Assembly (NCBI GenBank): GCA_023678885.1
Contig: CM042955.1
Span: 16,317,835-16,381,834 of the forward strand
From: Pogostemon cablin
Taxonomy: Eukaryota; Streptophyta; Magnoliopsida; Lamiales; Lamiaceae
DNA length: 64,000 nucleotides
Reading direction: 5' to 3'
Positions 58,764 to 64,000 of the stretch are shown in pieces. A program made the translations under genes and the position numbers. The notes below the pieces were generated by a model. The model saw only the letters and a program-made list of their open reading frames with translations. It did not search any database and was not told where the DNA came from. The stretch's first letter is position 1, and each line of letters begins with the position of its first letter.

Positions 58764-58995
58764 AGATTTTGTGGAGCATCCACAATGACACTGGATGTCC
58801 TGTGATACTTTGGTGTGACATCTCCTGTGATATCTCTTAATAGAATGACACGTGGCAGGTTGAATCAATCCTTACCTCTAAGAGTTTATTGGTTAGGGTA
58901 TAATATCTCTCATATCTCCTGCGTGCCGCTCATTTAATGGAGTTGCACAAGAAATGTCACACCAAAGTGTCACAGAAGATCCGGACCCACAATCT
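58764..58995. mobile_element. Foldback / MITE-like element with long imperfect inverted repeats
   Basis: Left arm (58786-58830) contains CCTGTGATACTTTGGTGTGA. Right arm (58950-58985) contains the complement, TCACACCAAAGTGTCACAG. Outer ends AGATTTTGTGG and CCCACAATCT are roughly complementary, and ATTT flanks both sides. The family was not identified. Confidence 0.65.
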
Positions 58996-59581
58996 ATTTA
59001 AGTCAAAGGATCTATGTGTATATATTACATTAGGGAGACATGTTTCATCATTTCATGGTATGATCATCTTATATTTTTGTGATTATTAATAACTTTTTAT
59101 TAAAAATATTATTATTTAAAAAATATTATTACTTTTTTTAAATGTTATCACTTTTTCTTTATATTATAAATTATACATGAAATAATTTAAAATACCATTA
59201 TCACTTTTTATTAATTAATTGAATTGGATATCACTTTTCATTATAAATGTTGTCCCTTTTTATCCTTATCATGATAGTCATTCGAGAAATTCTCATAAAA
59301 GTCTATATCCTCCTATTATTACAATTTGCAATTTTAATTAACAACATATATTTTCACATCACGCCAGTTCACAAGTATTCCATGCATGAATAAATTAATA
59401 AATTAATTTTCATTTAATAATTTTTGTTAATAACTTTGGTGGGTTTCATATCAAAATTATTATTCCATTAATTACTTTATATAATTGCATTTCCATTGAA
59501 ATTGTGCGTTATTAATATTCTTATTAACATGATTAAAGCACCGGAGAGGTATAGATTAGGAAGCCAGTACTTTTATTTATT

Positions 59582-59767
59582 ATAAATGGTGTACTCCACT
59601 ATTATTGCCTTGATCAGGATTGGTGGAGGTAAATGCAACATTTACATCAAGTGGCTTAGTGTAAGAAGTCAAATACATATTAAAAACAGGATTCGAATTT
59701 ACACCATACAATTACAAACTCAGTTGAAAAATCTTTCAACCCTCCCCTACTACTTGAGCTATGTCTA
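59582..59767 (-). mobile_element. tRNA-derived SINE, 186 bp, with 16-bp target duplications
   Basis: Flanked by AGTACTTTTATTTATT (59566-59581) and AGTACTCTTATTTATT (59768-59783), one mismatch. On the minus strand the head has an A box (CATAGCTCAAGTAG) and a B box (AATTCGAATCC, 59690-59700). The tail ends GGAGTACACC and is shared with the SINE at 33386-34105. Confidence 0.88.
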
Positions 59768-59783
59768 AGTACTCTTATTTATT

Positions 59784-59994
59784 GATTAGTACGTGGTAAT
59801 AAGTTTCACATATACTCAAACTATTGATTTTCTTTATTTATTCGAATTAATGAGTATACTTAATGTTCCACAATTCCTTCATCCATCAATTTTTTTTTTG
59901 CTTATATTTTAGAAAAAATAATAAATAAATCTTATTAATATGATTGTGGATACTCTTATATACAAGAAAACCAAAATATACAAATACATTAGGC
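59784..59994. other. Spacer
   Basis: AT-rich, no feature. Confidence 0.4.
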
Positions 59995-60213
59995 AAAAAC
60001 TCCTGTGCATCCGGGCGCACGGATCACATTCCGTGCTCATTTAGAATTTTGTGTTAAATTGTATACCCCTTGGTATATAGATGTGTACCCTTTATTTTCT
60101 AAAGAAAACTATTGTGTGTATCTGGGCGCATGAAAAACACTCCGTGCCCCTTTAGAATTTTGTGTTAAATTGTATATCCTTTAGTATAAAAATGTGTACC
60201 CTTATTTTCTAAA
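59995..60213. repeat. Tandem duplication of a 110-bp unit
   Basis: Units 59995-60104 and 60105-60213 share GGGCGCA, TTTAGAATTTTGTGTTAAAT and ATGTGTACCC. Shorter GTGTATACCCTTTAGA units continue to about 60312. Confidence 0.88.
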
Positions 60214-60312
60214 AAAAAAAAAATTAATGAAAAGTGTATACCCTTTAGAACAAAATGATGTACTTTTTATTAATTAAAGTGTATACCCTTTAGACCAAAG
60301 CAATGTACCCTT

Positions 60313-61716
60313 ACCCATAATACTAAATTTATAAAGGCACGCGAAATGTGTTCCGTGCTCACGACGCACGCAAGCCTCACTCAATACATTATGGCCAAAT
60401 TATATTTCTTAAAAATCATTACTAATTACACCTAGATTTAATCGTATTAATGTATAGTAATCAGGAACATCGGATAACACCTCCACACTTATGATAAATT
60501 GATAATGTTATTGAATGTTTCTAGAAAACTCAACTTAAAAAATGAGCTTTAAGTTCTTTTATCAATTTACCGATCTAAAAATTTTCATAATGGAAAATAA
60601 CAGCTGATCTTTAAATTCAATATGCCACACACTTTCAGAGATAAATTTTAAAAATAAAAATAAAAATAAAAATTCTGCCCTTTAAATAAGCCTATAAAAT
60701 GGAGTAGGTTTACCAGAGGAATCGAGGGTAGAACCGTGTTTAATACACTTTCATCCAAAATCAATATAAGAAACTCGCATTCTAAAATAATGTGACGTAG
60801 TTTTTAGAGATTTCCTTGAGAAACTACAAATTAACATATATTAGCATATGTGCAATAATAATTTTTCATTGAAGATTTTTTAAAATTAGAACTAGAAGAC
60901 ATTCACACAAGACTTTCCAGGCATGAACTTTAATTTTAAGCAAAGTAATTTTTTTTCTGAAAAAGAATTTGTCCGCTATTTATAAAAGTATAAATTAATC
61001 ACCAAATGCAATGATACTTGGTATTTGATTGTGGGTATTCTTATGCAAACATTTTGTGTAACATCAGTATAAAATACAGTACTGTAGAGATTCTAATCCG
61101 TATAAAGTAACATACAACCCGATCAAGCAAAAATAGAAAAAGAATACTATGCTTTAAAATCAGTTGGTTAATGACTTTATGATTCAACCCGGATGGCGAC
61201 CCATTGACAGAAAGTCAAAATGGATTCAAAATAAAACCCACCCGTTTAGAGTTAATGGGTGTCATGATTAGTCAATAATAGGATCGGGGAAGTCAGACCG
61301 GGTGTATGGCATACGACACGATGCATGAAAAGAAACGATACTCCCCCCATCATTAACGCATGATTACTATGGACGTGGGACCCACCCCCCTGATGCTCTC
61401 CACATTCATCGATGCTGTCATGTCGCTTACGTCTGGGCCCCACGTTTTGTTTGGCGTGCATTTAATCCCAACCGCTCGTTGATATCAGCACCAATCAGAT
61501 TAGACTTCGACTACTGCTCCACTGACATGCAGTAAATTACTCGCATGTACCACCCACGCGCCACCACCGCCACCCGGTTTTGTGCTCCACGCGCGATGAG
61601 TTGTCATTGTTACGGTAAATGGGTTTTGCATTCCGGACCCTACGGTGGAGCTGACAACCCGATACTTGTAAGTTCAGTGACCAAGTGACCCAACGTAGTA
61701 ATTAAATTTTCAGTTA
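60313..61716. other. Intergenic spacer with a GC-richer island at about 61240-61660
   Basis: 60313-61230 is AT-rich with nothing recognisable. 61240-61660 has higher GC and many CACG/CCACC words. A 69-codon minus frame (61252-61461) has no recognisable domain and is not called. The island could be a promoter remnant. Confidence 0.4.
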
Positions 61717-61944
61717 CTTTCTCCGATCCACGGCAAGGGTAGTTTTTGTTTTTTGGCACGTGGATTAAGGAGTATTATTATTTAATGTGTAGTGAATAGT
61801 TGTATTAGTGAGAGTATGAACCACATGTTTTTATTGTATTAAAGGGGATGAGTGGGTCCCATGTATGTAAAAAAGAAAATAGGACCATTTGGGTGAGACG
61901 ACCAAAATGAAAAAAAGAGACCCTTGCTGTGGGACGGAGAGAGT
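61717..61944. mobile_element. Stowaway-like MITE, 228 bp
   Basis: TIRs CTTTCTCCGATCCACGGCAAGGGT and the complement of ACCCTTGCTGTGGGACGGAG, flanked by TA. Confidence 0.85.
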
Positions 61945-62148
61945 ATGCTTTAATATTTGTCCTAAAAACTTGAACACTTTCTATTTTAGTTCTTCTAAAA
62001 AATAATTACAAATAAACGTAGTAGTTCAATTTTCAGTTATCACTACAAGAAAAAGGAGATATAGCGACGAAAAATTACCTACGAATTCAAATTTCACCGC
62101 TAAATTCATTCTATTAGCGACGAATTGTGTTTTTTCGCTGCTAAATTA

Positions 62149-62421
62149 CTCCCTCCGTCCCAAATTCAAGTTCACGTTTACTATAGATACGGAGTTTAAG
62201 AAAAGTCACTTTTTGACTTACTTTTGAGGGTAGTATGGTATTTTTGGGTAATAAATAAATGATAAAGTATGTTATGTGTGTTAAAAAGGTGATGGCAAAT
62301 TTGAAATTAAAGTATGTTAGAGTGATATTAGTTTATTGCTTTTTCCTTTTATGGAAGTGTGAAGTTGAATTTGGGACGGACCAAAACGGAAAGTGTGAAG
62401 TTGAAGTTGGGACGGAGGGAG
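62149..62421. mobile_element. Stowaway-like MITE nested in the CACTA end, 273 bp
   Basis: TIRs CTCCCTCCGTCCCAA and GGGACGGAGGGAG, with TA at 62147-62148 and 62422-62423. Confidence 0.92.
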
Positions 62422-63521
62422 TAATAATTATGAATAAATTTAAATAATTATTCATTTTAACGACATAAGATAGATTTCATCGCTTATATATATTTACGAT
62501 GAACTTTCAATATTTTGTCGCTAATATTTATATTTGCGATTAAATTGAATATCATCGCTAAATTTAGCTATAAAATTTTATATTTTGCCTCTAAAAATAA
62601 ATATTTATTAAAAAATAAAAAAAATTATTTTAGCGACATCAAATAAATATTTATCGCTAATATTAGCGACAAATTTTTGTATTTTGTCGTTAATTTTTAA
62701 AATTGTGATTAAATTAAATTTTATGGCTAAAATTTGCTACCAATTTTTTTATTTGGTCATTAAAATAATTATTTCTTAAAAAAATTAAAATCAAATTCAC
62801 TTTAGTGACATTAAAATAAATAGTTGTCGTTAATATTAGCGGCAATTTCCGGCAATTCGTTGCTACTTTTTGAATTTGCGACTAAATTAAAATTTTTGGC
62901 TAAATTTTGTTACCAACTACTATATCTGATCGCTAAAATAATTATTTCTTTAAATATATGAAATATTTATTCATATTAGCGACGTCCAATTAATATTCAT
63001 CATTAACATTAGCGGCAATTTTTTACATTTTGTTGCTAATATTTGCATTTGCCATCGAAGTAAATTTCATCACAAAATTTTGTTACCAACTTTTATATTT
63101 GGTCACTAAAATTATTATTTCTTAAAGTAAAAATCAAATTCAAAATAATATTTGCGACATCAAATAAATATTCGTCAATAATATTAGCGACAAACTCCTA
63201 CACTTTGTCGTTAGTTTTAGAATTTGCAACTAAATTAAATATCATCACAAAACTTTGTTACCAAATATCAACTTTTATATTTGGTTGCTAAAATAATTAT
63301 TTATTAAAATAAAAAAAATAAAGTTTATATTAGTGACATCAAATAAAAATTTATAGTGAATTTAAATGGCCAATATCTACATTTCTTTGCTAATATTTTA
63401 ATATTTAACATAACTAAATTTTATGACAAAATTTTGCTACCATTGTTTTAATTTTCGTTGCAAGAGTTATTTTTTAAATAATTTTATTAATTTTTACAAA
63501 ATAATATAATATTTTAAAATA

Positions 63522-63775
63522 CTCTCTCCAGCTCATAGAAATGTGGACATTTATTTTTTGCACGTAGATTAATGGATATAATATTTTAATGTGTAGTTGA
63601 GTGAGAGAAATGATATTTTAATGTAAAGTGGTAGGTATATTAGTGTGATGTATGAGCCTATGGAGAAATAAATATTTAATCTGTGTGGATCTTTCTATTA
63701 AAAAGAAAAATGCACATTTTATATTAAAACGAACTAAAATAGCAAAACGTGTACGTTTTAGTAAGATGGAGGGAG
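63522..63775. mobile_element. Stowaway-like MITE, 254 bp
   Basis: Ends CTCTCTCCAGCTCATA and AAGATGGAGGGAG flanked by TA. Internal words (GTGTAGTTGAGTGAGAG, CACGTAGATTAA) match the MITEs at 50842 and 61717. Confidence 0.8.
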
Positions 63776-64000
63776 TAACGAATAAAATTTATAAACTATT
63801 TATATCTAAATAATAAGGATTTTAAAGTTAAATATATTATAGAGTCTAACTGAGTGCACTTGGACCATTAAATTAAAATTTAATTTAATTTTCACTATAA
63901 AATAAAATAAAATAATTTTATTTTAAAAAACTACTCACTACTGACTATTTTAAAACTATAAATCCTACCTATATAATGTCGTGAATATTTTGAGTTTTTT

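Larger units (their letters stand above)
62041..64000. mobile_element. Left end of a second CACTA element, continuing beyond the window
   Basis: Starts CACTACAAGAAAAA, the CACTA terminus. It is followed by many TTAGCGAC / GTCGCTAA subterminal motifs through about 63470. The motif differs from that of the first element (ACCGACGG), so it is another family. The right end is not in the window. Two MITEs are nested in it. Confidence 0.8.

Noticed and set aside
61252..61461. 69-codon minus frame in the GC-richer island
   Set aside because: Short, no domain and no splice context.

Overview
The window is plant nuclear DNA. Evidence: spliced genes with short AT-rich introns, plant-type gene families (AKR2, an ARGLU1-like splicing factor, a mitochondrial-type Rossmann oxidoreductase), a plant RepHel Helitron with RPA-like passenger exons, Ty1/copia elements primed by initiator tRNA-Met, CACTA elements, a TRIM, tRNA-derived SINEs and Stowaway-like MITEs. 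It is a eudicot; an asterid such as Lamiales is possible, but that is an impression only.

Region 1 (1-24,000) is almost entirely a nest of transposons. A decayed Helitron supplies an RPA70-like single-strand-binding protein gene (1-6888) and a Rep-helicase gene (about 9133-23469), and ends at a textbook hairpin plus CTAG at 23912-23937. A 3.9-kb CACTA element that carries a captured piece of a nucleobase-ascorbate transporter gene sits in an RPA exon (2502-6366, TSD AAA). An 8.2-kb copia element on the minus strand sits in the Rep-helicase gene (10343-18510, TSD TCAAC).

Region 2 (24,666-30,864) is a complete plus-strand copia element with 262-bp LTRs and TSD GTTCT. Its only obvious coding breaks cluster in the integrase.

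Region 3 (31,700-37,900) holds two apparently functional host genes: a single-exon 149-aa gene and the nine-exon ankyrin gene AKR2. A tRNA-derived SINE with internal duplications lies between them.

Region 4 (38,400-44,540) is a gene-fragment graveyard, possibly one non-autonomous gene-capturing Helitron. It contains a 60S ribosomal protein L8 fragment, unidentified in-phase exons, an L-cysteine desulfhydrase fragment, and two head-to-head TRIM retrotransposons that share a single 5-bp target duplication.

Region 5 (45,200-56,800) holds two more host genes: an ARGLU1-like SR-type protein with a GC-AG intron, and an NAD(P)-binding Rossmann protein whose last intron has lost its expected acceptor.

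Region 6 (56,800-64,000) is intergenic: MITEs, an intact SINE with 16-bp TSDs, tandem repeats, and the left end of a second CACTA element at 62041 that runs off the window.

All host genes are on the plus strand and look independently transcribed. Nothing suggests an operon or a metabolic cluster. Frames, splice sites and repeat boundaries were read by eye; family names rest on remembered motifs, not on a database search.
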